Below, one piece after another: positions 39,684 through 48,773 of a stretch of 64,000 nt of DNA. Origin of the DNA: Brachyspira pilosicoli (GTDB taxonomy: Bacteria > Spirochaetota > Brachyspiria > Brachyspirales > Brachyspiraceae). The position numbers and the translations under genes were made by a program. How positions within the stretch are numbered: position 1 is the first letter of the stretch; each line of letters begins with the position of its first letter. The stretch lies in NCBI RefSeq assembly GCF_036997485.1, contig NZ_JAWLPU010000001.1:1-64000 (forward strand), read 5' to 3'. A model generated the notes under the pieces. That model was not told where the DNA came from. It saw only the letters and a list, made by a program, of their open reading frames with translations, and ran no database searches.

Positions 39684-41024
39684 ATGGAACTTAATAATCA
39701 ATCTTTAATAGAAAATAGCAGTATAAAACTATTTTTTAAATTTGCCATACCAAGCATTTTGGGTATGATTATGGGAAGTGCTGCAGTATTTGTAGACGGT
39801 TTTTTTGTAGCACATTTTATCTCTGCTAATGCCTTTACAGCAATTAATATAGTTTGGCCAATCACTGCTTTATCGTTTGGCATTTATGTAATGCTTACAA
39901 TAGGCTCTATTGCACTCGCTGGTAAATGCATTGGCGAAAACAATATAAGGCGAGCTAATTTAATATTCACTCAAACTTTAATTGTAGTTCTTACAATAGC
40001 AACTTTGCCTCTTATAATAGCATATATATTCAGAACTAATTTACTTCCATTATTCGGAGCTCATGGAGAAATATATCAGTTATCATTAGATTATATTGAA
40101 GGTGTATTATTTGCTACATTTTTTTGGGGGATAGCGTATGTGCTTAGTCAGTTTGTAAGGCTTAATGGTTCTCCGAAATTTGCTTCTTTAATGTTTATAA
40201 TATCTTCTATAGCAAATATGATATTAGACCCTATTTTTATTGTAGTTTTTAAGTTAGGAATTTCTGGGGCTGCCTGGGCTACTGCAATATCTCAAATGAT
40301 TGCATTTATTATGGGGTTGTTATACTTCTTTAAGCCAAACTGCAAATTAAAAATTATAAAAGTTTATGGAGGCTGGATTTATATATTAAAAGCTTCATTT
40401 AATGGGTTTTCGGAATTTTTAAGTAATCTATCTTCAGGGCTTATACCTTGGCTATTTAATATCACCGCATACAACATTTCTGGTAATAACGGAATACTTG
40501 TTTATTCTGTTGCTAATTATGCTATAATGTTTTTTATAATGCTTGCATATTCTATTGGTGAAGCATTAGAGCCGCTTGTAAGTGTTTCTTATGGAGCTAA
40601 AAACAAAAACCGAATGAAAGATTTTCTAAAAATATCAATATTTTTAATTTCTATCATATCAATATTAATATCAATTATATTGTTAATAAATCCAAGTTCA
40701 TTAGTGAATATGCTTTTGCAAGATGTTGATGTAAAAACATTTGAAGAAGCTAATTTTTTTGTAAGAGCATCAATACCTACATTTATAGGTGTTGGAATAA
40801 ATATTATAATGAGTGCCTACTACACATCAGTACAAAAGGCAGGGGCTTCAGCAATAGTAGCAGCTTTAAGAAGTACAATACTCCCAATAGCTTTAGTATT
40901 AACTTTGCCTAATATAATAGGTTTTATAGGTTTAATTTTAGTTCTTCCTATAAGCGAAATAGCAACCTTAATTGTTTCTGTGCTGTTATACAAAAATAGA
41001 AAACCAGATGTTTTAATTAGTTAG
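39684..41024 (+). CDS. MATE family efflux transporter
   Basis: A 446-residue, twelve-helix transporter of the MATE family, near the MepA/DinF type. Typical features are FAIPSILGMIMGSAAVFVDGFFVAHF, LNGSPKFASLMFIISSIANMILDPIF and GISGAAWATAISQ. It should export cationic drugs or metabolites in exchange for Na+ or H+. The ATG lies 55 bases from a good promoter but without an obvious ribosome site. It is transcribed alone. Confidence 0.87.
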   Translation: MELNNQSLIENSSIKLFFKFAIPSILGMIMGSAAVFVDGFFVAHFISANAFTAINIVWPITALSFGIYVMLTIGSIALAGKCIGENNIRRANLIFTQTLIVVLTIATLPLIIAYIFRTNLLPLFGAHGEIYQLSLDYIEGVLFATFFWGIAYVLSQFVRLNGSPKFASLMFIISSIANMILDPIFIVVFKLGISGAAWATAISQMIAFIMGLLYFFKPNCKLKIIKVYGGWIYILKASFNGFSEFLSNLSSGLIPWLFNITAYNISGNNGILVYSVANYAIMFFIMLAYSIGEALEPLVSVSYGAKNKNRMKDFLKISIFLISIISILISIILLINPSSLVNMLLQDVDVKTFEEANFFVRASIPTFIGVGINIIMSAYYTSVQKAGASAIVAALRSTILPIALVLTLPNIIGFIGLILVLPISEIATLIVSVLLYKNRKPDVLIS

Positions 41025-41263
41025 ATAATATTTAAAAACTCTTTTAAACTATAAAAATATCATTTATTTAAATTTATATATACTGAAAATTTTTGAGTTT
41101 GTTATTTTTTTATTGTTCTTTTTCCCGCAGCAAAAAGTGCGAGTAATAAAATAATACTAAATCTTAATATTATGCTTTATATGTAAGATAAATTATTATA
41201 TTCATAATAAAATTAAAAAAATCAAAATTACAAACTTAAAATTTTAAGTATATATAAACAAAT

Positions 41264-41779
41264 TTATATTGCTTCTAAAGCATTAAGCAAAACGTTGCCA
41301 AACTCTTTTGCAGATTTTGGTCCATTAGCTGTTATTATATTGCCGGATACTACAACATTCTCTTCTACAATATTAGCATTATTATGCCTAACAGGAGATT
41401 CATTTTCTTTTAAACAAGTAACATTAATATTTGCCAATATACCCGCATTAGCCATTATAACAACCCCGCTTCCAATACCAGCTACTATTTTACCATTGTC
41501 AAGAAATAATTTAGCAAGCCCCTGTGTACGCCAATCGTCCCAAAGCTTTATAGAACCAACTCCTCCAACAAAAACTATAGCATCAAAATCATCAGTGCTC
41601 ACTTCGCTAAATAAAAGCTCCGTATTAACAGTACTCCCCAATTTTCCATGTGCTTCGCCTATTATACTAGAGGCTAATTTTATACTATATCCTTTAGATT
41701 CTAAAATCTTTTTACTTTCAAAAAACTCCTCATCTTGAAAATTTTCATTTGCAACCACATATACTACACTTTTAGACAT
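41264..41779 (-). CDS. DJ-1/PfpI-fold protein lacking the catalytic cysteine
   Basis: The fold matches DJ-1/PfpI: VYVVANENFQDEEFFESKKIL, AIVFVGGVGS and a nucleophile elbow reading VAGIGSGVVIM. The position normally held by cysteine (AIC-H-G) is Gly103, followed by Ser104, so the usual thiol chemistry is impossible. 171 residues, apparently intact. AAAGGAG precedes the start. It lies 21 bases after glgA and is probably its co-transcribed partner. It may be a binding or structural pseudoenzyme. Confidence 0.75.
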   Translation of the reverse strand: MSKSVVYVVANENFQDEEFFESKKILESKGYSIKLASSIIGEAHGKLGSTVNTELLFSEVSTDDFDAIVFVGGVGSIKLWDDWRTQGLAKLFLDNGKIVAGIGSGVVIMANAGILANINVTCLKENESPVRHNNANIVEENVVVSGNIITANGPKSAKEFGNVLLNALEAI

Positions 41780-41800
41780 TTTTTAAACATTCTCCTTTTA

Positions 41801-43294
41801 TTATAGTCCGCAATTTTTATCATAGTTTTTCTTGTTCTCTATGGCAATCTTATATGCTTTTACATATTCCTTAGCACTCTTCTCCCAAGAATTATCTATC
41901 TTCATCACTCGTTTTTGCATAGCTTCAAATTTATCTCTATGATCATAATAAACGCTAATAGCCCAGCCAATAGTATTATATAAAGCAGAATCATTAGAAT
42001 CATAAAACTTAAATCCAGAACCTTCGCCTGTAGACTCATTATAGTTTTCAACAGTATCTTCAAGCCCTCCAGTAGCATGCACTATAGGTATAGTTCCATA
42101 TCTTAAAGAATACATCTGATTAAGTCCGCAAGGTTCAAACAAAGAAGGCATTACAAACATATCAGCCCCTGCCTCTATTAAATGTGATAATTCATTGCTA
42201 TAGCCTATATAAGAGCCAATTCTGCCAGGATATCTCTTAGGTAAATCACCAAAGAAACTCTCAAAACCTTTATCACCTGTACCAAGTATACAAAATTGAA
42301 ACTTCATATTAGCCATCAAAGGCTCAATAACAGAAGCAAGTAAATGATACCCCTTCTGATCAACAAATCTTCCTATAGCACCAATCAAAGCTACATCATC
42401 ATCTTCTGCGAGCAAAAATCTCTTTTGCAATTCTCTCTTACATATTTTTTTGCCTTTCATATCTTTAGAAGAAAAATGTGCTGGTATCATAGTATCTTTT
42501 TCTGGAGACCAAACATCTTCATCTATTCCATTTAATATACCGAAGAAACTTGTTGTTTTATTGTTTAAATAAGGTGCTATACCATGACCGCCATAAGGGG
42601 AAGCTATTTCTTTTGCATAAGTTGGGCTTACTGTTGTAACCAAATCAGAGAAGAATATTCCGCCCTTTAGTAAATTAATATTACCATGGTCTTCAAAAGT
42701 ATCTGGGCTAAAATTATTCCAACCCAAACCTAAATAATTATAAGTGCTTGCGGCATTATAAATACCTTGATAGTTAGCATTATGTATAGTAAGTACACTT
42801 GCTGCTTTACCTACTTCATCATTCCAGTGCCAAGTTTTTATATATGCTGATATTGCTGCTGTCTGCCAATCATTAGCGTGAACTACATCTGGTTTTAAAT
42901 TTAAATCCTTGCATAATTGAAGCACTGCTCTTGAAAAAAATCCAAACCTCCAAGCATTATCCTGATAGTCATTAAAAGCATTATCATGATAAAGACCTTC
43001 CCTACTAAAGAAATGATGATGCTCTATAAAATAAAAATCTATACCATTATATACAGTCTTAAAAACACTGCACCACTCTTCACCTGTACCCATCCACACA
43101 CCCATAGTAGGAAGTACATTCTCTAAATAACAGCCCTTAAAATCAATATCTCTATACTTTGGAATAACAACTGAAACTTCTACATCTAGCTTTTTTAAAT
43201 ATATTGGTAAAGATCCAGCAACATCTGCTAAACCTCCTGTCTTTATAAAAGGAACAGCCTCTGATGAAGCTATAACTACTCTCATTTTTGACAT
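41801..43294 (-). CDS. glgA: glycogen synthase (ADP-glucose)
   Basis: GT5 enzyme that extends alpha-1,4-glucan from ADP-glucose. The ADP-glucose motif KTGGLADVAGSLP is near residue 18; PDVVHANDWQTAAI, the GGHGIAPYLNN region and the C-terminal MPSLFEPCGLNQMYSLRYGTIPIV all match GlgA. 497 residues is normal. GGAG precedes the ATG. The next gene, a DJ-1-like pseudoenzyme, is 21 bases downstream. Other glg genes are not in the window. It implies glycogen storage. Confidence 0.93.
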   Translation of the reverse strand: MSKMRVVIASSEAVPFIKTGGLADVAGSLPIYLKKLDVEVSVVIPKYRDIDFKGCYLENVLPTMGVWMGTGEEWCSVFKTVYNGIDFYFIEHHHFFSREGLYHDNAFNDYQDNAWRFGFFSRAVLQLCKDLNLKPDVVHANDWQTAAISAYIKTWHWNDEVGKAASVLTIHNANYQGIYNAASTYNYLGLGWNNFSPDTFEDHGNINLLKGGIFFSDLVTTVSPTYAKEIASPYGGHGIAPYLNNKTTSFFGILNGIDEDVWSPEKDTMIPAHFSSKDMKGKKICKRELQKRFLLAEDDDVALIGAIGRFVDQKGYHLLASVIEPLMANMKFQFCILGTGDKGFESFFGDLPKRYPGRIGSYIGYSNELSHLIEAGADMFVMPSLFEPCGLNQMYSLRYGTIPIVHATGGLEDTVENYNESTGEGSGFKFYDSNDSALYNTIGWAISVYYDHRDKFEAMQKRVMKIDNSWEKSAKEYVKAYKIAIENKKNYDKNCGL

Positions 43295-43381
43295 ATTAAA
43301 AACTCCTAAATATGTAAATACTTTTTAAATATACTACTTTATGAAAAAACTTCAAGCAAAATAGTAATATATTTTTTAGCT

Positions 43382-43490
43382 ATTTAAATTTAATAATTAC
43401 TTTGAAAATAAAGACTCCGCCGATAATAAGGATAATTTAAAGTAATAGTTGATATTTTTTATTATTTTCAAAGTATTATTAATTTTAAAT
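43382..43490. repeat. 109-bp inverted-repeat element
   Basis: Arms of about 30 bases (43382-43411 and 43462-43490) are near-perfect inverted copies, with an inner 13 bp (ACTTTGAAAATAA) perfect, then 8 bp and 7 bp blocks with one bulge and one mismatch. A 50-base centre has no ORF. It lies between glgA and the glycosyltransferase cluster. It could be a MITE-like element or a large hairpin. Confidence 0.6.
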
Positions 43491-43619
43491 TAATAATTCT
43501 TTCTATGATAAATAATATATAAAAATATGTTATATTAAAAAATATCAAATTATTTATTTTTTTGTTATTATAACATATAATAAAATAGAAATAATTAAAA
43601 AATAGTCGGAAATATAAAT

Positions 43620-44552
43620 ATGAAAACTAAAAAGAAAATGGCTCTTTTATTATGCTCTACAGGAAATGAGGCTTTTGCTGTTGGAAATGTTATAATAGGT
43701 GCTAAAAAATATCTATTTCAAAACTTGAAAGATGAAGAATATGACATAATATTTTATACCGATAAATTAAACATTAATGATGAAAATGCTCTTAAAAAAA
43801 TTTTCCCAAGAATAATTATTAAAATATATAAATCTCCATTCGATAATAACACACAAAATACAAATATGTTTACCTATTACAGTTTATTCACATACGCAAG
43901 ATTTGAAGGTTTTGATATTCTTGACGACTACAAACAGTTATTCTACATAGACACTGATGTTGTAATACAGAAAGATATCTCACATATATTTGATATAAAA
44001 GGTAATTGGAATATATGCTATTATGAAAACGATAGTAAAATTATAGATAAATTGAAAAATAATGCTAAACAAAAAACAATAGATAATATCATAAAAGATG
44101 GATATGATATAAATCAAAAAGAAATTATGGCTGGAATATATATAATTAATGATACACTGCCTAAATATAAAGAAATGAAAAAATGGTTATATGATTTCGT
44201 AATGAAATATAAATTAAATGATGAAGATACTTTAAGTATAGCCATACATTATTTTAATATAGAAATAAATGAATTAGATAAAAGATATAATTGTGTGCCA
44301 TGGTCTGAAATCGCCAATGATGCTTATATACTTCATTCAATAGGGCCTAAAAAATTTTGGAGAGATACATATAATAAAGATTGGGAAGAAAATAATAAAA
44401 TATGGATAGAAGCAGGCGGAAATACAACTTATAATGAAATATATAAAAAAAGAAAAATTATAGACAAAATAGTGTGGCTTATACCAAATTATAATTTAAG
44501 AAATAAAGTTAGAGGATTTTTACTAAAAAAGATTGGGCTTTCTGGAAGATAA
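43620..44552 (+). CDS. glycosyltransferase family 8-like
   Basis: A 310-residue enzyme whose GT-A fold shows LLCSTGNEAFAVGNVIIGAKK at the start and the metal-binding YIDTDVVIQKD in the middle, then NICYYENDS. This is the GT8 (LgtC/glycogenin-like) pattern with DTD as the DxD motif. It probably adds galactose or glucose to a surface glycan. It leads a two-gene plus-strand unit with a GT2 gene 29 bases downstream. Confidence 0.75.
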   Translation: MKTKKKMALLLCSTGNEAFAVGNVIIGAKKYLFQNLKDEEYDIIFYTDKLNINDENALKKIFPRIIIKIYKSPFDNNTQNTNMFTYYSLFTYARFEGFDILDDYKQLFYIDTDVVIQKDISHIFDIKGNWNICYYENDSKIIDKLKNNAKQKTIDNIIKDGYDINQKEIMAGIYIINDTLPKYKEMKKWLYDFVMKYKLNDEDTLSIAIHYFNIEINELDKRYNCVPWSEIANDAYILHSIGPKKFWRDTYNKDWEENNKIWIEAGGNTTYNEIYKKRKIIDKIVWLIPNYNLRNKVRGFLLKKIGLSGR

Positions 44553-44581
44553 AGTATGCTATTTTAATACGGACTGTAAAT

Positions 44582-45649
44582 ATGATAAAAGTAAGTATAA
44601 TAATATTAGTTTACAATACTGAACAATATTTAGAAAAATGTTTAAATAGTATAATAAATCAAACTCTTAAAGAAATTGAAATTATATGTATAGATGATAA
44701 AAGCACAGATAACAGCATAAATATAATAAAAGAATTTCAAAAGAAAGATAATAGAATCATACTTATAGAAAATGAAAAAAATATGGGTATGGGATATAAT
44801 AGAGATGTTGGAATAAAACAAGCCAAAGGAGAATATATAGGTTTTGTAGATTCTGATGATTATATAAATGAAAATTATTTTTATGAATTATATAGTACAT
44901 CAAAAAAATATAATGCTGATTTAACAAAAACAGAAAATATAGAAACATATAATAAAAATTATGAAAGAAAAACAAATTTAAAAAGCAAAAATGAAACTAT
45001 AGAAGAAGGATTATATAAACTATCAATCGCTGATTTCATCAATTCAATGAACATTACTAAACCAAATAATAAACCAATAACAACGACTGTATGGAGTAAA
45101 TTATTTAAAAGAAAATTTATTTTAAAAAACAATATAATGTTTAATTCTATAAGAAATGGTGAAGATTTATGCTTTATATTAACCGTGTTGGCTTTTAATC
45201 CTATTATAGCTATAAATAATAAAGCTGTATACAATTGCATACAAAGAAATGAAGAAGGTACACATATAACAAATAAAGATTATATAGAAAATATTATAGA
45301 AATTTCTAATGAATCTCTAAAAGCATATTATCAAAATAACAGAAAATATATCGGTTATGTATTTGATATCATTATGTATATGCTGTTTAATACTATAAAT
45401 AACTTATATTCAAAAGAAAGCATTGAAAAAGAATATAATAGAATATATGAACTATTTAAAAATATAAATTTGAATAAAAATGATTTAAAAGTATCAAATG
45501 TCTATCTAAAAAATACTTACTTTAAAACATTAGAAAAGAATAATTATGAAACTTTTTATTACTACTTCGTCACTTTGTATAAAACTATAAGAAAATGTAT
45601 CCCATCTTTCATATTAAAAATACTAAGAAGTAAAAATATTATACCATAA
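44582..45649 (+). CDS. glycosyltransferase family 2
   Basis: The N-terminus VSIIILVYNTEQYLEKCLNS, IICIDDKSTDNS, NMGMGYNRDVGIKQAKGEY and FVDSDDYI are classic GT2 motifs with DSDD as the metal site. The 355 residues end in a C-terminal helical region and a basic tail. It probably works in surface polysaccharide or lipooligosaccharide synthesis with the adjoining GT8 genes. Convergent with the GT8 remnant. Confidence 0.85.
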   Translation: MIKVSIIILVYNTEQYLEKCLNSIINQTLKEIEIICIDDKSTDNSINIIKEFQKKDNRIILIENEKNMGMGYNRDVGIKQAKGEYIGFVDSDDYINENYFYELYSTSKKYNADLTKTENIETYNKNYERKTNLKSKNETIEEGLYKLSIADFINSMNITKPNNKPITTTVWSKLFKRKFILKNNIMFNSIRNGEDLCFILTVLAFNPIIAINNKAVYNCIQRNEEGTHITNKDYIENIIEISNESLKAYYQNNRKYIGYVFDIIMYMLFNTINNLYSKESIEKEYNRIYELFKNINLNKNDLKVSNVYLKNTYFKTLEKNNYETFYYYFVTLYKTIRKCIPSFILKILRSKNIIP

Positions 45650-45777
45650 CAAATTAATCTAAAATATTGCTTCTAAATTTATCTATTAATTTTTTATAGG
45701 AATCTATCAAGCTATTTTTTTACTGTATAAAGCTAAATTTATATTATTCAGACTATAAAACATAATATTGAAATTCT

Positions 45778-45948
45778 TTATATTTTTAAGGATAATAATT
45801 TATTTTTGTTTTCTTCTGTTATTCCGCCGTCTAGTAAATGAAAATATATTTCCTCATCTTCTTTAGAATTTGAAAGTATTGAAGCAATAGTTGTACCCAT
45901 ATATTTAGCATAATTATCATCTGCTGATAAACATATATCCATTCTCAT
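45778..45948 (-). pseudogene. truncated N-terminal copy of GT8 gene
   Basis: The frame begins MRMDICLSADDNYAKYMGTT, identical in protein sequence to the start of the gene at 45963-46958. It runs to SLKI and stops after 56 residues. The spacing to the preceding GT8 stop (14 bases) and its ribosome site are the same as between the two full genes. It is a leftover of a tandem duplication. Confidence 0.85.
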
Positions 45949-46245
45949 AAAATTTTCCTTTATTAAACATCGAAAGCTCTTTTAAAAGCTTCCCTCCACT
46001 TCCTTACTGGTATAAACCATGCTATTTTATTGACATTCTTAAAACTCATCTCTATTCTTATCTTTATAAAAAATATTACTATCTCTAAAGTATTTCTATT
46101 ATGATAAACACCAAAAAATCTTACATCACTTATTTTTAATTTAGTCTCTTCATAATCTCCATATTTTTGTGCTAATATAGTTTGTATAGCATCTATAGGC
46201 CTCTCTAAAAACCAAGGTGTTAATTGATAATATTTCCAAAACTCA
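45790..46245. repeat. direct repeat, unit 1 of GT8 duplication
   Basis: About 455 bases spanning the truncated GT8 start, the intergenic gap and the C-terminal third of copy B. It recurs at an offset of 1010 bases (about 46800-47255) with few differences. Confidence 0.8.
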
Positions 46246-46958
46246 TCTATAAATATAACACTCGTACAATCATATTTCCATGGTTTAAATGACATATAAT
46301 GAATTATTTTTACATCATTCAAATTATAATCTATATAATATTGCTGCATCTTATTAGCAAAAAAATTCCACTTAGTTTCTATAAATTTAACTCTATTTTT
46401 TAAACACTCATTTAATAAACCTTCATCCGCCCAAATTGTAGAATAATTATTCAAAAAACATTCATCAAATTCTTTACTAATATTATTTTTTCTCCATAAA
46501 TGAACATTCATCATTATTACACCTGCATTAAAATAATTATCGTTTCTAGCATTATCAACAACTAAAGCATAATAATTAGATATATCCATTTCAAATATTT
46601 CTTTTAAACTATCATTAACTATAATATCACAATCCAAATATAATATTTTATCAACATCCTCTACCAGATCATGAATTGAAAGTCTATAAAAAGTTGCTTC
46701 TGAAACCCAATTAGGTTTATTAGATATTTCAAACCAATGTCTATATTTTTTTATATCTGGTGTATAAAATTTCATTTCACAATTTTTTATTTTTTTTAAT
46801 GATAATAATTTATTTTTATTTTCTTCTGTTATTCCGCCGTCTAACAAATGAAAATATATTTCTTCATCTTCTTTGGAATTTGAAAGTATTGAAGCAATAG
46901 TTGTACCCATATATTTTGCATAATTATCATCTGCTGATAAACATATATCCATTCTCAT
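45963..46958 (-). CDS. glycosyltransferase family 8 (copy B)
   Basis: A 331-residue GT8 enzyme. MRMDICLSADDNYAKYMGTTIASIL and YLDCDIIVNDSLKEIFEMD (with DCD as the metal motif) are characteristic, as is IIHYMSFKPWK. The last about 110 residues (WKYYQLTPWFLERPIDAIQ onward) are nearly identical to those of the upstream gene, while the N-terminal halves differ. AAGGAG precedes the ATG. It lies 14 bases after copy A. Probable role in surface glycan galactosylation or glucosylation. Confidence 0.85.
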   Translation of the reverse strand: MRMDICLSADDNYAKYMGTTIASILSNSKEDEEIYFHLLDGGITEENKNKLLSLKKIKNCEMKFYTPDIKKYRHWFEISNKPNWVSEATFYRLSIHDLVEDVDKILYLDCDIIVNDSLKEIFEMDISNYYALVVDNARNDNYFNAGVIMMNVHLWRKNNISKEFDECFLNNYSTIWADEGLLNECLKNRVKFIETKWNFFANKMQQYYIDYNLNDVKIIHYMSFKPWKYDCTSVIFIDEFWKYYQLTPWFLERPIDAIQTILAQKYGDYEETKLKISDVRFFGVYHNRNTLEIVIFFIKIRIEMSFKNVNKIAWFIPVRKWREAFKRAFDV

Positions 46959-47255
46959 AAAATTCTCCTTTATTAAACATCGAAAGCTCTTTTAAAAGCT
47001 TCCCTCCACTTCCTTACTGGTATAAACCATGCTATTTTATTTACATTCTTAAAACTCATCTCTATTCTTATCTTTATAAAAAATATTACTATCTCTAAAG
47101 TATTTCTATTGTGATAAACACCAAAACATCTTACATCACTTATTTTTAATTTAGCCTCTTCATAATCGCTGTACTTTTGAGCCAATATTGTTTGTATAGC
47201 ATCTATAGGCCGCTCCAAAAACCAAGGAGTAAGCTGATAATATTTCCAAAACTCA
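46800..47255. repeat. direct repeat, unit 2 of GT8 duplication
   Basis: Second copy of the repeat, spanning the start of GT8 copy B, the gap, and the C-terminal third of copy A. Recombination between units would delete or add one GT8 module. Confidence 0.8.
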
Positions 47256-47998
47256 TCAGCAAAAAAAGAAACATTACATTCTTTTTTCCAAGGTTTTCCT
47301 ATGCAATGTATAATATTAATATCATTAAGGTTTGCATTAATTTCTTTATAACATGATTTATTATCTAAAAAATTCCATTTTTTATCTATAAATTTTACCC
47401 TATTTTTTAAACAATAATTAAGTATATCCTGATCTCTATACGAAAGTATAGGCATAGCATCTATAGCATTATAAAATTTTTCTTCTAAATTATCCTTTAT
47501 CCAAAGTTTATTATTTATCATCAAAAAACCAGCATTAAAATATTTATCCGATTTACTGAAACCTATAGGCCCTTTTACTTCATCTATTCTATCCATAACA
47601 TCTTCTACTACATAAGCATAATAGTCCCCCATATCATCTAAAAATAATTCTCTTAAGCTTGAATTAATTATCATATCCCCGTCTAAATATATTATCTTTT
47701 CAGCATTTGGTATTAATGATGGAATTGACAATCTAAACCAAGTAGAATTAGCCTTCATATTATATTTTGAGATGTATTTAAAAATTTCTTCTTTAGGTTC
47801 TACAAAACTTATATTACAATCTCTTATTTTTTTTAAAGATAAAAGTTTTTGTTTATTTAAATCATTAATATTTTCTGAAATTATATATATATTAATATTC
47901 TCATCATCTTCAGCATTTGAAAGTAATGATGCTATTGCAGTTCCCATATATGGAGCATATCCGTCATTTGAAGCAAAACATACATTTACATCTATCAT
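46973..47998 (-). CDS. glycosyltransferase family 8 (copy A)
   Basis: A 341-residue GT8 enzyme, first of the minus-strand pair. The start IDVNVCFASNDGYAPYMGTAIASLL, the metal motif in YLDGDMIINSSLRELF and IIHCIGKPWK are typical. Its C-terminal third is nearly identical to copy B, at the DNA level as well, implying gene conversion or recent duplication. Acceptor specificity probably differs through the N-terminal region. Confidence 0.85.
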   Translation of the reverse strand: MIDVNVCFASNDGYAPYMGTAIASLLSNAEDDENINIYIISENINDLNKQKLLSLKKIRDCNISFVEPKEEIFKYISKYNMKANSTWFRLSIPSLIPNAEKIIYLDGDMIINSSLRELFLDDMGDYYAYVVEDVMDRIDEVKGPIGFSKSDKYFNAGFLMINNKLWIKDNLEEKFYNAIDAMPILSYRDQDILNYCLKNRVKFIDKKWNFLDNKSCYKEINANLNDINIIHCIGKPWKKECNVSFFADEFWKYYQLTPWFLERPIDAIQTILAQKYSDYEEAKLKISDVRCFGVYHNRNTLEIVIFFIKIRIEMSFKNVNKIAWFIPVRKWREAFKRAFDV

Positions 47999-48113
47999 AA
48001 CATACCTATAAAATTAAAAATTACTATAAATATTTACATTTTGAAATATATATTATTTTATATAAAAAAACAATAATAATATATATTTCTATAATTAAAA
48101 TTATTATAATATT

Positions 48114-48770
48114 TTATCTATTCAAATAGTGTTTAAATAATAATTGTTTTGTAGAATAAAGACTAACTCCTTTAATAGGGCTAATTTTTAAAGTAATGGT
48201 TGCTATTTTTATTTTTTTGTTTTTCACAATAAGATATCTCTCACGAACGGAATTAATTATCTCTTCTGATAAATCAAAAATATTTTTCTCTTCGTTTTCA
48301 ATTAAATTATATTCTATACCATTATTATTTAATATTTTAAAAAAATTATTCTCTGTAAATCTGCTTGTAAAAATTATAAGCTTTATATTTTTTATAATAT
48401 CAACAATTAAATTATTATATTCCACTACAATCAAATCAGTATCTTTAGAGCTATTTTTATTTTTTCTTTTGCATTTATAAAACACATCTGCTATAGCTAT
48501 TCTTTTATCATAAAAAAGCTTTTTTTTTAATTCTTTAGAAACCAAAAAATCTTTATTATCAATATCAAAACTATAAGCAATTAATTTCCAAAACTCACTT
48601 TTTTTACTTGAATAATACCAAGCATTATTTTTCTCTTCATCATCAAGCAAATTAAATTTTTCTTCTTGAGTATATAACGGCACAGGAAAACTCCCAAGTA
48701 TAAGTGTATTGCTATCATCAAAAAAGAAATTAGTATCGCTAAAAAGATGTGTTTCTGTATTATTTTCCAT
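48114..48770 (-). CDS. uracil-DNA-glycosylase-superfamily (Mug/deoxyinosine glycosylase-like) protein
   Basis: A 218-residue protein with TLILGSFPVPLYTQEE, AWYYSSKKSEFWKLIAYSF and IAIADVFYKCKRK. This recalls the ILGSFP...YY....FWK...I.DV...C layout of the TDG/Mug-like branch of the UDG superfamily. It may remove damaged bases. It starts three bases after the stop of a lipoprotein gene on the same strand, so translation is coupled. Identification is by motif only. Confidence 0.6.
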   Translation of the reverse strand: MENNTETHLFSDTNFFFDDSNTLILGSFPVPLYTQEEKFNLLDDEEKNNAWYYSSKKSEFWKLIAYSFDIDNKDFLVSKELKKKLFYDKRIAIADVFYKCKRKNKNSSKDTDLIVVEYNNLIVDIIKNIKLIIFTSRFTENNFFKILNNNGIEYNLIENEEKNIFDLSEEIINSVRERYLIVKNKKIKIATITLKISPIKGVSLYSTKQLLFKHYLNR

Positions 48771-48773
48771 AAA

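Noticed and set aside
41295-41738. 147-codon frame antisense to the DJ-1-like gene
   Set aside because: Shadow of the minus-strand gene, which has a ribosome site and family motifs.
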